Positions 22,809 through 34,593 of a stretch of DNA of 64,000 nt are shown in pieces. The notes beneath the pieces were generated by a model that saw only the letters and a list, made by a program, of their open reading frames with translations, was not told the origin of the DNA and did not search any database. The DNA comes from Mangifera indica (taxonomy: Eukaryota > Streptophyta > Magnoliopsida > Sapindales > Anacardiaceae). The translations under genes and the position numbers were made by a program. The stretch is taken from contig NC_058151.1 of the NCBI RefSeq assembly GCF_011075055.1, positions 2,896,001-2,960,000 of the forward strand. Direction: 5' to 3'. How positions within the stretch are numbered: the stretch's first letter is position 1; the number at the start of each line of letters is the position of its first letter.

Positions 22809-24455
22809 AGTTATTTATTGTCAGCAGCCAGTTATGAAAATAATGTTGAATTAAAATGTAGCTGACATTTTTTCCGTTGAAACAAAAATGAATGACAGTT
22901 GTGTATACATTGTTATAATATAAAGTTCAAAATGAATGACGTCAATTGCGGCACACCTTAACAAATCTTATATTATAAAATCTCCGAAACTAATTTTGTA
23001 AGTACTCAAATTCAGACTTCCACAATATTTTACCCAAAATAATATTGTCAAAATGTTGACCGACGACGGCGTTCAATCACACGTGTACCACTGTGCACAT
23101 TCCTAGTACAACTGCCGGACACCTGTTAGGTTCAACGACAACGTTTCAGCAAATGAAAGTGACCCGTACATGCTGCCCATAAACGGAGGGGGCGTCGAAG
23201 TCATTATAAAAGGCGGTGAAGAGAGAGCGGTGGCGTCCAGTGAAGGCGCAGCTAGCTGTAATGAAAGAAGAAGGCGACTCTGGTGGACCCTTCTAAAAGG
23301 TCCACGAGGTACTCGCCGACAACATTGTGTTGTCGTTTTATGGGAAACATGGATGAGTTTTTCATGTTTGATAGCTTTGGTTACCGCTGGACAGGGTGGC
23401 TGAATCAGTGTGGTGATGATCGCAAAGCAGGACCCATTCAATGAACATCAAGAATGATCACATGATTGCGAATGAATGATGTGATAAGTGGCTTGCATGA
23501 ATAGGTCAAATTACAACTGTAATTTTTTAATTGAAACTACAATGGGAATCAAGAGTTATTAAATGCATTAAATTATATATAAATAAATATTAGGGAAGAG
23601 GAGTATATCCACGCAAATTTTACCTTTACCTAAAACTCACACGTGAAAAATTTAAACATTTATTCATAAATTAATTGTCATATAAATTTTTAGTTAGAGA
23701 TAAAGATAAAATCATTATTTTACCTATAAACTTTAAAATTTTAATCATTTTTCTCTCCTAAATTTTGAAAACTAACACTTCAATCCACCTTTAAAGTTTA
23801 AAAAATTTAAAATTCACCTTTAAAATTTGCTTCTTTTTTTTTACCATTATCATTCTAATTGACAGCAAACTCTTTTCGTTAATTTTCCATCTTCAACTTT
23901 AAAGGATCACGAAGAACGATCTTTATCATCTAATTTTAGATGATAAAATATTATTCAAATTTAGAAGAATAGATAAAAGATAATATTTAATAAAAATATT
24001 AATATAAAAAAAATAAAAATAACAACAAAAAAAGAGTGGAGAGGGAATATATATATATATATATATATCTTTGTCTCTGATTTATTTTTATTACAAAAAT
24101 ACTTTTCGTTCCTATCTCAATGTCTATCCCTTTTTTCAATTCCATTAAAAAAAAATTTTCTTCACTGGGATAGTAGAAAATTGAATTTCAATTGAAATCA
24201 TGATATACGATACAAACATGGCTTTTGTGGAAACATCAGGAGGGTAAAAAAAATCGCAATCACTTTTAGGAATTCCAAAGTTGAATATTTTGATTCTTGC
24301 ACGGCAAAAAAGCATAAGTTTTAAAAAATAATAATAATAATAATTATTGACAGTTTTTGATCCACCGACAGCAAGGATTTTAATGTGCATTTCATGAATT
24401 AAACATTATTTCAAAATCCTAGGGACAATAAAAAAAAAAAAAAAGATAAATAAAA
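22809..24455. other. Intergenic stretch with a GC-richer island at 23040-23450
   Basis: Most of this stretch is AT-rich and featureless. The island at about 23040-23450 has higher GC, ORFs open on both strands (23103-23441 minus, 23170-23403 plus) and two short perfect-stem hairpins (23283-23305 and 23318-23334). Neither ORF shows a domain I recognise. A (TA)n microsatellite lies at 24047-24068. Confidence 0.4.
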
Positions 24456-25036
24456 GGCCAAACAGCCTGTATCCACCCAAACTTTGCTATTTTTGTGAAT
24501 TTTTATCAACTAATTTTAAAAATTTTATTTACACATTTATTATTAATTAAAATTAATAAAGTTTTCATCTTTTAAAATTTTATTTTTTTTAAATTTTAAA
24601 AACTCATTATTTTATTATTATATTAAATTTTAAAAAATAATATTTCTCTCTTTAAAGTTTAATTTTTAAATTTTAATATTATCGCTGATAATCTTTTTCT
24701 TTTAACTTTTTTTTTTCTTTCTAATGATATCTTTTCTCTAAAATTAAAAAGACAAAAACAAAGATATCATCTTTCTAAAATAAATCCTAACAAAAAAATA
24801 TCACATATTAAAACTTTATTTAAAGAATTATTAATTTTTAAAATTTTAAAAAATTATTATTTTTTAACATTTAAAAAAATTTAAATTTATTTTTGATATT
24901 ATATATAAAATAATGATTTTATTTTTAAAATTAATAAATTTACTTATTATAAATAGATAAATAAAAAATTTTAAATTAAAAAATAAAAACTCAAAAAAAT
25001 AACATATTTTTTATGGGAATAATAAGTCCGTTGGCC
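24456..25036. mobile_element. Foldback Mutator-like MITE, 581 bp
   Basis: The ends GGCCAAACAGCCTGTATCCA and, inverted, GGCCAACGGACTTATTATTC carry flanks TAAATAAAA (24447-24455) and TACATAAAA (25037-25045), a 9-bp duplication with one mismatch. The interior is AT-rich and self-complementary. It has no coding capacity. Confidence 0.7.
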
Positions 25037-25333
25037 TACATAAAATCCCATCTGATCGCCGGAAAAAGAGAAAAAGGACAGGAGAGTGGATGCAGTAAGG
25101 GACATGCCTAAATCTTCAAGTAACTGCATGGCGCCGTACTAAGAGGACGCGTGCCATTTTCATCTTGTTATTAAAAATTATGTTGGCCCTGAAACGAACA
25201 TAACAGTTGACTTCATTAAATTTAGTATTATATATATTTTTTATTTTTAAAATTGTTGTTGAATATCCACCTCACCACATTTTTTGTCAAAGGAAAGAGA
25301 GGAAGAGGACGAATAATATTTAATCTTTTGTAG

Positions 25334-25631
25334 TAAAAGTTAGATTCGAATGGAGTTTAACTCAAACGAGTTTAAAATGAGTCAGTCTTATATGAGTTTA
25401 GTTGAGTTTGAACTTGAGCTACTCATTAAATTTTTCAATTAAAAATTTTGATATAAAATAACATCATTTTGATAAATATATATTAAAATAATATTATTTT
25501 AATAACAAAAAATGAGTTAAATTAAATTCGAATCAATTTTAAACTTGACTTTTATGAGCTTGATGAGCTCAAACTTAACTATATATAAATCGAATCAAGC
25601 TCAAACTCAATTCTATTTGAATCCAACCTTA
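25334..25631. mobile_element. Decayed hAT-like MITE (TAGGGCTGGATTCG family)
   Basis: The ends AAAAGTTAGATTCGAATGG and, inverted, TAAGGTTGGATTCAAATAGA match the family. The core AATAACATCATTTTGATAAA is a decayed version of AACGACGTCGTTTT. Flanks of the TTTTGTAG / ATTTGTAG type suggest an 8-bp duplication with one mismatch. The arms read as transition-decayed GAGCTCGA repeats. Confidence 0.65.
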
Positions 25632-26751
25632 TTTGTAGCGTTTTCTTTTTTTAATTCTAAAACGATTTCTTCAGATATATGTTATGTATGAAACGTTGTA
25701 AATTGTAATTATGGGGCACATCGCTCTGCTTTTATTTTTATTCCACCTCCGGTCAAGCTTTAAATCCCTAATTAGTGTCCCAAAATAGTTTGGATTCATG
25801 CTTGTTAAAGTTAAATTAAAATGAGATTTTTAAATTATTTGATTTAGTGATTATAAAATTAATTATTTATTATACAAAATTTTAAGAAGATGTTTGATTA
25901 TCGACTTATAAAGATTATTCTGATAATTTATTTTTTATTATTTATATTATTTTATTTAATTTTTAAATAATAAAATATTTTAGTAATCTTTTATTAATGT
26001 AATAGATAATATAAAAGATAATCTGATTATCATTTTTATCTTAGGTATTAAAAAATTATTAAAATAATTTTGATTTATTATAACTATATATTTATTTATT
26101 AATTTTTTTAGGATAAAAATATTTTATTTTTAATTATTATATCAAATAATATAAAAATATTTTAAAATAATTACATTTAAATAAAATAATATATTAACAT
26201 TTTTTTATTATTTTTATCTAAATATAATAATTATTTTTATTTATTTATTTTTATCTCATTTAAGTAAAAAGATAAAAGTAATATATATATATAATTTTAT
26301 TTAAAAATAAAAAAATAAAATTAATTAAATCAATAATAAAAATTTTAAATTATCAAAAACACGTTTTAACTTATAAAATTTAAATTTAAAATAGCTAATC
26401 CCTTAAGATCAGATCTGACTCTAACCAAGCGTCTTTCTTTTCAAAGCACCAATTCAGCTGTCTACGATTCATAAACTCAAACGCGGCTGATTGACCAGAT
26501 CAAGCCTAAATTCTCAGTGGGGTTTAATTAATACTTTAATCTTTTTTCCTCGTCTAATCATTGCTTTGTAGGTTCTTTGGAATCCAACTATAATTTCAAA
26601 TTTCTTCTTTGATGCCTTGCTTTGCTTGAGTGGAAGGTATTTCTAGAATTTCTCCTCCCTCTCTCTCTTTTCAAGAATACTCAAAACATAATTAAAATTT
26701 TGTAAAAACATAATTAGTGATTATTGCCATGGTTCTAAAAATGGCTCAGAC
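25632..26751. other. AT-rich intergenic stretch
   Basis: No gene is supported. Positions 26400-26640 are less AT-rich and contain a plausible splice acceptor (CATTGCTTTGTAG) and donor, but no open coding exon, so a non-coding transcript is possible but unproven. Confidence 0.4.
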
Positions 26752-27608
26752 TAGACACGTCAAATGGAGGCCCAGTTCGAAGCACAAAAAAAACCGACTC
26801 GATAACTTTAATATTAGGCCCATGGGTTGGCCCGCTCCGGCCTGATACTATTTATAATTTTTTTTTTCTTGGGCGGCATAAGCAAAAGGCATCAGAAGCA
26901 ATTTTTGCTTCTGCCTTGGCCTGCTTCTGCCAGGCAGAAGCCTCTACATAATTTAAAAAAAAAAAATTTAATAAATCTATTTTATTTTCTTTTATTTTCA
27001 CTTTTATTTATAAATCTTTTAATCACTCAATTTCAATTATTTCATTATATTTTCAATCTCATTAACTCTCTTTCGAAAAATATCTAAATTCGTAAATAAT
27101 AATTCTTTATATTTATAATTTCATTTTTATTTTTATTTTATAATTATAAAATATTATAAAATATCTAAATTCACAAATAATAATTATTTATTTTTTAAGA
27201 ATTCAGAGATTTAAATATAGAAGATGAGTAGATATATTTTATTTATGTTTTGTAATTTATACCGTATGTAAATTAATTTATTTGTACTATGTTATCAATT
27301 TATAATATTTTTCATCATATAACTACGGTATTCCTCCGCCACAAGTGAGAGATTATAAACAAAATATTCGAGATACTGTTATCGGTTTTAATAATTGAAA
27401 AAAAATTATGTTAAAAAAGTTTAATTAAAATTTTTTAAAAAAAATTGATTAAATGGGCCGGCCCGACCCGATTAAAGCCCAATCCGGCCCGATTAAGACA
27501 CGTTATTATATGGGTCAGACCTTTATATTTCAATGGCCCAGCCCAGCCCGAAGGCTTGTTACTGTTTAGGTCTTGGGCCCGACTCGACCCGTCCCATTGA
27601 CATCTCTA
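26752..27608. mobile_element. Second hAT-like element family, 857 bp, perfect 8-bp TSD
   Basis: The left end TAGACACGTCAAATGGAGGC and the inverted right end TAGAGATGTCAATGGGACGG are flanked by GCTCAGAC on both sides (26744-26751 and 27609-27616). Subterminal stretches are rich in GGCCCG / CGGGCC motifs; the middle is AT-rich. No transposase motif is visible, and the 86-codon ORF at 26827-27087 appears fortuitous. Confidence 0.85.
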
Positions 27609-27616
27609 GCTCAGAC

Positions 27617-30420
27617 CCATTGATTTTATTGATTGAATTAAAATTCACCAATTAAAACAATTTTGATTAATATAAAAATCGTTTTTAGAGTTAAACTGAA
27701 TTAAACTATCTGAATTATTCTATTAGACTGAGTATACCATCAAACTAAGTTTGTTTTGATAATAAAATGATTAAGATTTTATATTTAATAATAAATTATA
27801 TCGCATTGTTTTAAATATTATTTTCAAACAATTAATTAATTCGAAACTGATCAATTAATCTGACTATCGGTTGGATTAGAGTGTCCCATCCACCATGTTG
27901 ACGTTTGGTCTAATTCCGAAAACATTGATCATTGTATGCGATGTACACTAATAGGTATTGGCTTACGTGTGTCATTACATAATTGAATGTTATTTTATCT
28001 TTAATTTAAAATCATCCAATTATATGATAACATATATAAATACGTATTTATTTATATACTCAAAGTAAGTACACATAGTTTTATAGTTTAAAAATAATAT
28101 TTGCAATAAGTGATCATTATAATAATGATAGGAAATCCAAACCCTAGTATAAATTACAGTTGTCCTAATTCATAGCCATGTATAAAGTTCCCTCAAGTCA
28201 AGAGCTTAATGGTAATGGTGTAAACGTGAATTTCATTAAAAAAATCTCAGTTAGACAGATATTGTTGATTTGGCAATCCACTGAAAACCAAGTGTGCACA
28301 TGAACTCACATGAATACTTAGTTATCTTCCATCATTTACTCATTTGGTCTGCTAGTTTCGCCATCTAAATTTATGTAATGAATAAAACTATCTCACAGTC
28401 AGTGGTTCTTGCCCCCATGGTGAAGCAAGCAAGCAAGAAAGAATCCAGCAGCTTTGTGGCCAATAAGTTTTAAGGGAATAATACAAGTGGAAATTGTTAA
28501 GGGTTTGTACCTGCGTGTTGGTTGCCCAAGGAATTCCTGGTTGAAAATCACAAAACCCAGATAGAGTAACAGCACCATGAACAAGATATTAAAGAAGTAT
28601 CAGGAAATTTACAATCCAGTAAAGTTAACAAACTTTCAACCTTCACTCGTCTACTAAATTGACCAGTCTCCAACTAACCAATTATCAACTCAGACTAAGG
28701 GTCGTTGTAGACTGGGCGGGTATGTACCAGGTCATTGCAGGAATGGATAAATCCGGTATGGATCCAAAAAGTGGGTAGTTCTATACAGGTAATAAGATTT
28801 GTATGAATCCATACCCGCAATAAATGTCCATAAGGTCTCCCATTAATATCATCAGTAAACGAGGGGAAGCATCTACTTTGCAGAAGTGTTTGTTCATAGT
28901 TCTAAAGAAAAGATTGCTAATCTTGTGGCACCAAGTACTTGTGCTTAGAAATCAGATCTCATTAGGAACAATGTGATGTAAAACCCAGCATAAAGAACAG
29001 GAATAAAAGGATCAGGCAACAGTTTAGAATTACAGGCTCAAAATCAGTGAAACAACAACAGATGTAAAGTTTCTTTTTTGACTTTGTCAGGTAAAAGACA
29101 AATGATGTAGGAAAAATAACTTCAATAAATATAAGGGCATGATAGGCAGCAGAAAAGAGCTATCTGTTGTGTTTCTATCTTCCTTGGCATTTCTATTTTG
29201 CTACAAGGGAAAAGCCACTCGAAAGTAGAACAATGAAGATAAAGAAGCTAAAGAATAACCAGCCCATACGCCCTTAGTTATCATATGCTTAGCTAAAAAC
29301 AAAGTCATCATATCCTTTGTTCAAAACCTGCCCCAAAAGAATCTCTCATCTTCTCAATCCTTCTAGCCACCATTTCAAGTATTCGAAAAAATTACAACTG
29401 GTGTACTGGCAGACTAGGTAACACTAATTACACTAAAGTCTTCCACCCTTCCAATCTTCTTTCTAAACTCTCCGCAACCAGAAACCCAAAACTCCAAGGT
29501 CTTGAGATTACCTCCTAAAAGGATGAAACTATTAGCAAAAGATACAATTTTCCCATTTAAAGAACTACCACAACACTCTTTGATAGATTCACTTTAAGAA
29601 CCAAAATATTAAATAATAAACCTCAATCACCATAACCAGTTTATTACCTTTCCCTCCCTCCTTAGTGGAAAAGGAAACGGTATAACCTGAGAATTAGTCC
29701 AAGCATCAACCACTAAAACAAACAAAAAAGGAAGAAACCATGTCTCTGATTATACTATGTAAAGGCAAAACAATATGTTTGTTAATTTTTGTTTTCTACT
29801 TGAGGTATACCTGATTCACACATAAAAAAAGAGTAATTACGGATACAGGTCCAAAACTAGTAACTCGTACCCTTTTTTTCTGATACCCACAAGTAAAAAC
29901 CTGTTTTGCCAAGCCTAGCCCATTGTGGGTAGGCCCAGCACAGCACATTGAGATGGATTTGTTTAGATTTAGTCATCTCAGGCCCGACAAAACCAACATT
30001 TTTTGTAAAAAAACACCCCTCCAACACCTAACACTAGAGGTGAATTGATCTAATCCAAGCCGCTGAAGTTTGGATCGATGTTCCGCACAAATGAGCGAGT
30101 TCTAATTGAAGAAAATTTACCTTCAATTTAGCTTGGCTCAAACCTTCTCATCGTGCTGACATAGCCGGACTGAAAAGCTGACACGCCAACAATTCTTCTT
30201 CTGTTTTTTATGATGATACTTCTACTTCAACAATTTAAAAAGTCAAGCTTGTTTAAAATTCAAATTGAATTTAAATTAGTTTTTATTTAAATTTAGTTTG
30301 ACTCAAATCTGTTTTTATCTAACATCCTATTTTTTAAGGTGACATACTAACAAGTGTCACATCTAACTCAAAATTAATATTGTATTAAATCCAATTCATA
30401 ATGAGAGATTTGAGTCGAAA
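27617..30420. other. Intergenic stretch without a supported gene
   Basis: About 2.8 kb without a recognisable coding frame. Base composition at 28130-29800 is less AT-rich than the flanks, but frames are short and no splice-linked protein motif could be assembled. The ORF at 28399-28584 (minus) shows nothing recognisable. Confidence 0.4.
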
Positions 30421-32600
30421 TAGTACTTAAGTAAGTAATAAGATTAAGATTCTTATTTAAATAAAATTAATATTGGGCATCCAACCTATTGGGTTCATAC
30501 AAAACTAGACCATCAAATCTACTTGTAAACTCCTATATTATAAAACTAGCCACTACTAAGGATTATATTCATTCCAAATATTATATTATATTATGAGCTT
30601 TAATAATACAAGAGAGTTTTTCCTTCATCTATTTCTTTCTAAGTTCTTTATATTTTCTAAGTTCTTTATAATTGGTAGCAAAGCAAGGGTCAGAACTCAA
30701 GAAGGAAGAACCGTGGTTAATGAAAGCAACATGACTTATACAAGTTTGGTGCAAGAGGAGGCATATAAGCAAGAATAAAATCCCCGTGGCCACTCAAGAT
30801 CTCTCGATGCATTAGGATCAGTGCAGATCAAACTGGTTAAGATAGAGCTAGGCCTTGTTGATGTTCTTGATACACAACATCAGCTAGAACAATTTGTAGA
30901 GGAAGTTGATGGTAAGTAAGAGACACAGTTAAAAGAGTTCTGCCAATCCACAAAGACCCAGTTGGAGAAGTTTGCAAATCTACACTTGATGTCATTGACA
31001 GAAGGTTCACAAAACAATTTTGGGAAAACACAGATTTCACCAAAGCTTTTAAGGGAAAAATGTTTGAAACATTAGCCAAGTATTAGGAAAAAGTTGATGA
31101 GATCAAATGGGGCTTGGAAGAATCTCAAGTAGACTAGGCAATTTGGAAAAAGGTAGCAGCCATTTGTTACCATAAAATCGATTTCCCCAAACTCAAATAG
31201 TCATCTGACCATCATCATCTTCACGTTATTCTATGTTTTCAATTTTCTTGAGTTTTTAATTTGGCATTGGAGATTCTCGGCTTTGAGTGATGAAAAGGAA
31301 GAAGTGCACAAAGTGGTAGGGCAAGTGGAAGGGAGTTAAAGGAAGAAGTTCTGATAAAATGAAGAATTTGGAGGTGAATAAATAGGGGAAATCGATCAAA
31401 AACTTTCAGAATAAGTACTTGTTTTAAAATGGCGAAGTTGGAGATTGGGTGAATTATCTCTCCTTCAATGGTGGCGCAACTTTCTCAAATCATGGAGGAG
31501 AATTTGGAAGAGTAATGAAGATGGTTAAGAAGAAATGTCACAATTCTTTAGGGCCGTTGCGGACATTTAAGCCATCGACATCATGACTATAGTGAAGTGT
31601 TTTGCTTGGTTGAGTGTTTTTGCTAGTTCTTTCAAAAATCAAAAGGTTTTAACTCTGATCTCATTTGTTAGTAGTTCTCTTCTTGCATCATAACTGTGGT
31701 TGGCGAGAATTTTGTCATCTAATTTTTGTTTTTGTCTTTTGAAAGTAGTTTGACAGCTCGATTTTGATGTTAACGTGTTGCTTATTAAAACTCATAATTC
31801 ACGACTTTTATATTGATTTGTTTGTCTATTCATTCGCAAATCTCAAAGCCTTTAATTATCTATTTGTTGAGTTTTTTACCTTTTCGAGAATACTATACAG
31901 AGGAACCGAAACCAACTGACTAAGTTTCGAGTGGAAACCCATTTTGATCTGTTCCAATTCCTAGATCTTAGGAACCGACCAATTTTAGTTCTGATGCGGT
32001 TTTTATTTTTTTTTCAATAATAAGATACCTAAACTTGCTTACCCCTAGTCCATACATCATGTCTACAACAGCTAAATCAATGTCTCATACAATTCATTGA
32101 AGTTCGGTGCAACCAATGAAAGATGAAGCCACTGAGTGATATCACAAAGTCCACATGGGGGCAAGACTATGTGACTAGAGCTCACGAAAGAGAGCAACTT
32201 TGGGAGGATGATGAGGATGTCACACAAATAAGTGGGCAGAATGTCACGTTCAGTCCAAATTCAAGGATCCATTAGGCCTAATCCATGATGGGAGACCAGG
32301 ATACAAAGAGTACTACAAGATTATGCTTAGAAGCTTTCCAGATGCTCCAAAATATTCTTTAATAGTATATGCAACATGATAGGATCATAATTCTTATCTT
32401 ATACGATTAATCTTGGTCGTCCAATCTATTCAATTTGTAAAGATCTAGATTGTCAGTTTTACTTGTAAATTCTTATATAAAGCTAACAAGTTTTATGGTA
32501 AAATTAATTCCCAGCACTGTTTTATTTTGAGAACCTTAATAATACAAGAGAGTCTTCTCTTTATCTCTTGCTTTCTAAGTTCTTCATATTTTCTTGATTG
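30421..32600 (+). mobile_element. Degenerate non-autonomous LTR retrotransposon
   Basis: Two related terminal repeats, about 30421-30671 and 32360-32600, share a stretch reading CTTTAATAATACAAGAGAG in the first copy and CCTTAATAATACAAGAGAG in the second, then TTTCTAAGTTCTT. Just after the left repeat, TGGTAGCAAAGC (30673-30684) resembles the initiator-Met primer-binding site TGGTATCAGAGC (10 of 12). The 1.7 kb interior has only broken frames; short pieces near 30820-30915 could be a worn gag. No reverse transcriptase or integrase motifs are seen. Exact ends and the target duplication could not be fixed. Confidence 0.65.
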
Positions 32601-33013
32601 TTTGTTTTTAGGCTTTCTTCAAGCCAAGCACCACCATTTGTACACTAAGACTGCATGATTCCTTAGGGCCATGACACAAAGCAAGTGTCATATACAGAAA
32701 TAAGCCAGCCCAAACCAGTTTACACCTTTATACCTACAAGACTGTTCTAAAAACAGTGGTGGTTTTCAACAAATCTAATAGATTATGCATCCTAAAATGA
32801 TTCATGTAATTTAGAAGACAAATTTATGAGTTTTCTTTGTGTTGTGCGTAGTACAAGATAATCTAGGTTGATCAATTGGAAAACAAGGAAAGACTCAATG
32901 AATGTAGGCCAAAGTACAATTGGGCAAACCATTCAGTAGTTCATAATAAGTTTAAATAAGCCAAACAAGAAGAATAACTCAATAGCTCTGAGAAAGCAAA
33001 TAGAGAAATAGTG

Positions 33014-33622
33014 TTACTGCTTCTTCAAAAGCAAAGGCCCAACATTATCCCCAGTAGCTTTGTTGTGCTTTACATGTGATCCATCACACAGAGGAAATGT
33101 TCCTGACCTCCAACATCTACACACGAACACAAATTATCAAACATTCAGCATAGAAAACAGGGAAATTAGAACACACACACACACACACACACAAAAGGCA
33201 AGAGAAGCATCATCATACGGTTGGTGAATAATTTATTAGTCTTGTAAACACTGCCAACTCTCAATATAATTAATTTGGGTACTCTCTGTGTGAAGATTTT
33301 CAATTCTATATTTCAACAGAAAAATGATGGAAATATGTTGATGAAAGGTCAAAAACATGATTCTAGCAATTTTCCAAAAATAAATTTAAAACATGTATCC
33401 CAACCACCTGCAATAAGCGGTGAGAGGCTTAGAGAGTTCTGTGACGACAACGGAATCCACCACCTTCTCTTCTGCCTTCCTGATATCTGGATTTATACCC
33501 TGACCCTCCGCCCTCACAACCACCAGGCGCCTAGGCCTCGCCGTTACAGTAGCTGCTCCCACCATCGGTGATTTGCTGTAACAGAATCCAGGCGCAGCCA
33601 CCATGCTCAAAATTGACGCCAT
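33014..33622 (-). CDS. NEET: NEET-type CDGSH iron-sulfur protein
   Basis: Two minus-strand exons (33622-33408 and 33116-33014) join in frame to give 105 residues; Arabidopsis NEET has 108. Residues 1-37 are basic and hydroxyl-rich with no acidic residue, as in a plastid or dual-targeting transit peptide. [10 protein letters not shown] block follows at 37-45. The 2Fe-2S site has the family pattern [16 protein letters not shown], with ligands Cys71, Cys73, Cys82 and His86; the splice site falls in Arg72. NEET proteins hold a labile [2Fe-2S] cluster and act in iron and redox homeostasis. The frame runs slightly upstream but from a TTG codon, so the ATG at 33622 is the start. It is divergent from KEA5, with 971 bp between the two ATGs. 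Confidence 0.95.
33171..33193 (+). repeat. (AC)n microsatellite in NEET intron 1
   Basis: A run of 11 AC units plus one base lies in the single NEET intron, close to the exon 2 acceptor. Confidence 0.9.
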
Positions 33623-34593
33623 TGAATGATCCAAAAGTCAAAACCACACGCCCGCCGCAGCTGTCTAGAGTCTAGACGTCTCTTAATTTTGTTAATTGTT
33701 GCTCTCATACGGAGCAGGTAGGTTAGCCGTTTAAATCATCGTGTGGCCAACAAGCTGCCTTCTCAAACTTGGGTGAACGTGGCTGTGACACGTCACATGT
33801 AAAGAATCCACTGCCAACTTTCAAAGGCCACCCAAACTCTGATAAACTGACTGTCCGACCCTCAAGGCTTGAAAAATCTAATTTCTTAACCTTCAACAGT
33901 CAATTATTTCTATTAGTGAAAACTGTTACATGGCAAGGGAGAAGATTATTGACGGGAGCCTTAGTATTTTCTTTCTCACCTTCACTCTTATTAGATTCTA
34001 CTTATCTCGTCTTCTTCAATTTTTTATCATCAATGATGGCTTTAATCGTTTTTTACATCTGATTAAATCTAATCTGAGTCTAATCTCCATTAAATTTGTT
34101 AGTATTCGATACTCTGTTATTTTCTTTATCCTTATTTTTAAACTTATTTTTATAGAAAATAATGAATTTTGCTCTAGATGAAAATGAAAAAAATTATCTT
34201 CATTGATTCGTTAGGGCAATTTAGAGTTTATGGCACATCCGCATGAATTGATTTTATCATTTTAACCAATTTGTCATAATAGTAAATTGATTATATGGTA
34301 GTTATTGACTTATTTACCCTCTTATCCGTCACGTGATTTAAAATTTAGTCATGGCTGATGTAACGTCACAACTACATTAATCAAATTAAGCAATAGTCTT
34401 CATCTCTTTCATTTGAAACTACAAGGAAAGTCAAATGGTCTTAAGGAGTCATTTTCATTTGCCTTCACCATCCCGCGCTTGACAGTTAAAATTTCTCATT
34501 TGTAACTACCATAAAAACGACGACGCTTCACCTCTCCGTCGTACATCCAAGTTGCCGCACTTTTAACAGAGCCGCGTGAATTTTATACTATCA
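33623..34593. promoter_or_regulatory. Bidirectional NEET/KEA5 upstream region
   Basis: 971 bp separate the divergent NEET and KEA5 start codons. The part next to NEET contains GTGACACGTCAC near 33785, an ACGT-core element of the kind bound by bZIP factors. The middle is AT-rich and may be repeat-derived. ORFs here (33769-34062, 33930-34181) show no family features. Confidence 0.45.

Noticed and set aside
33386..33634. NEET start at 33634
   Set aside because: The codon there is TTG, not ATG; the first ATG in frame is at 33622 and gives a protein of the expected length.
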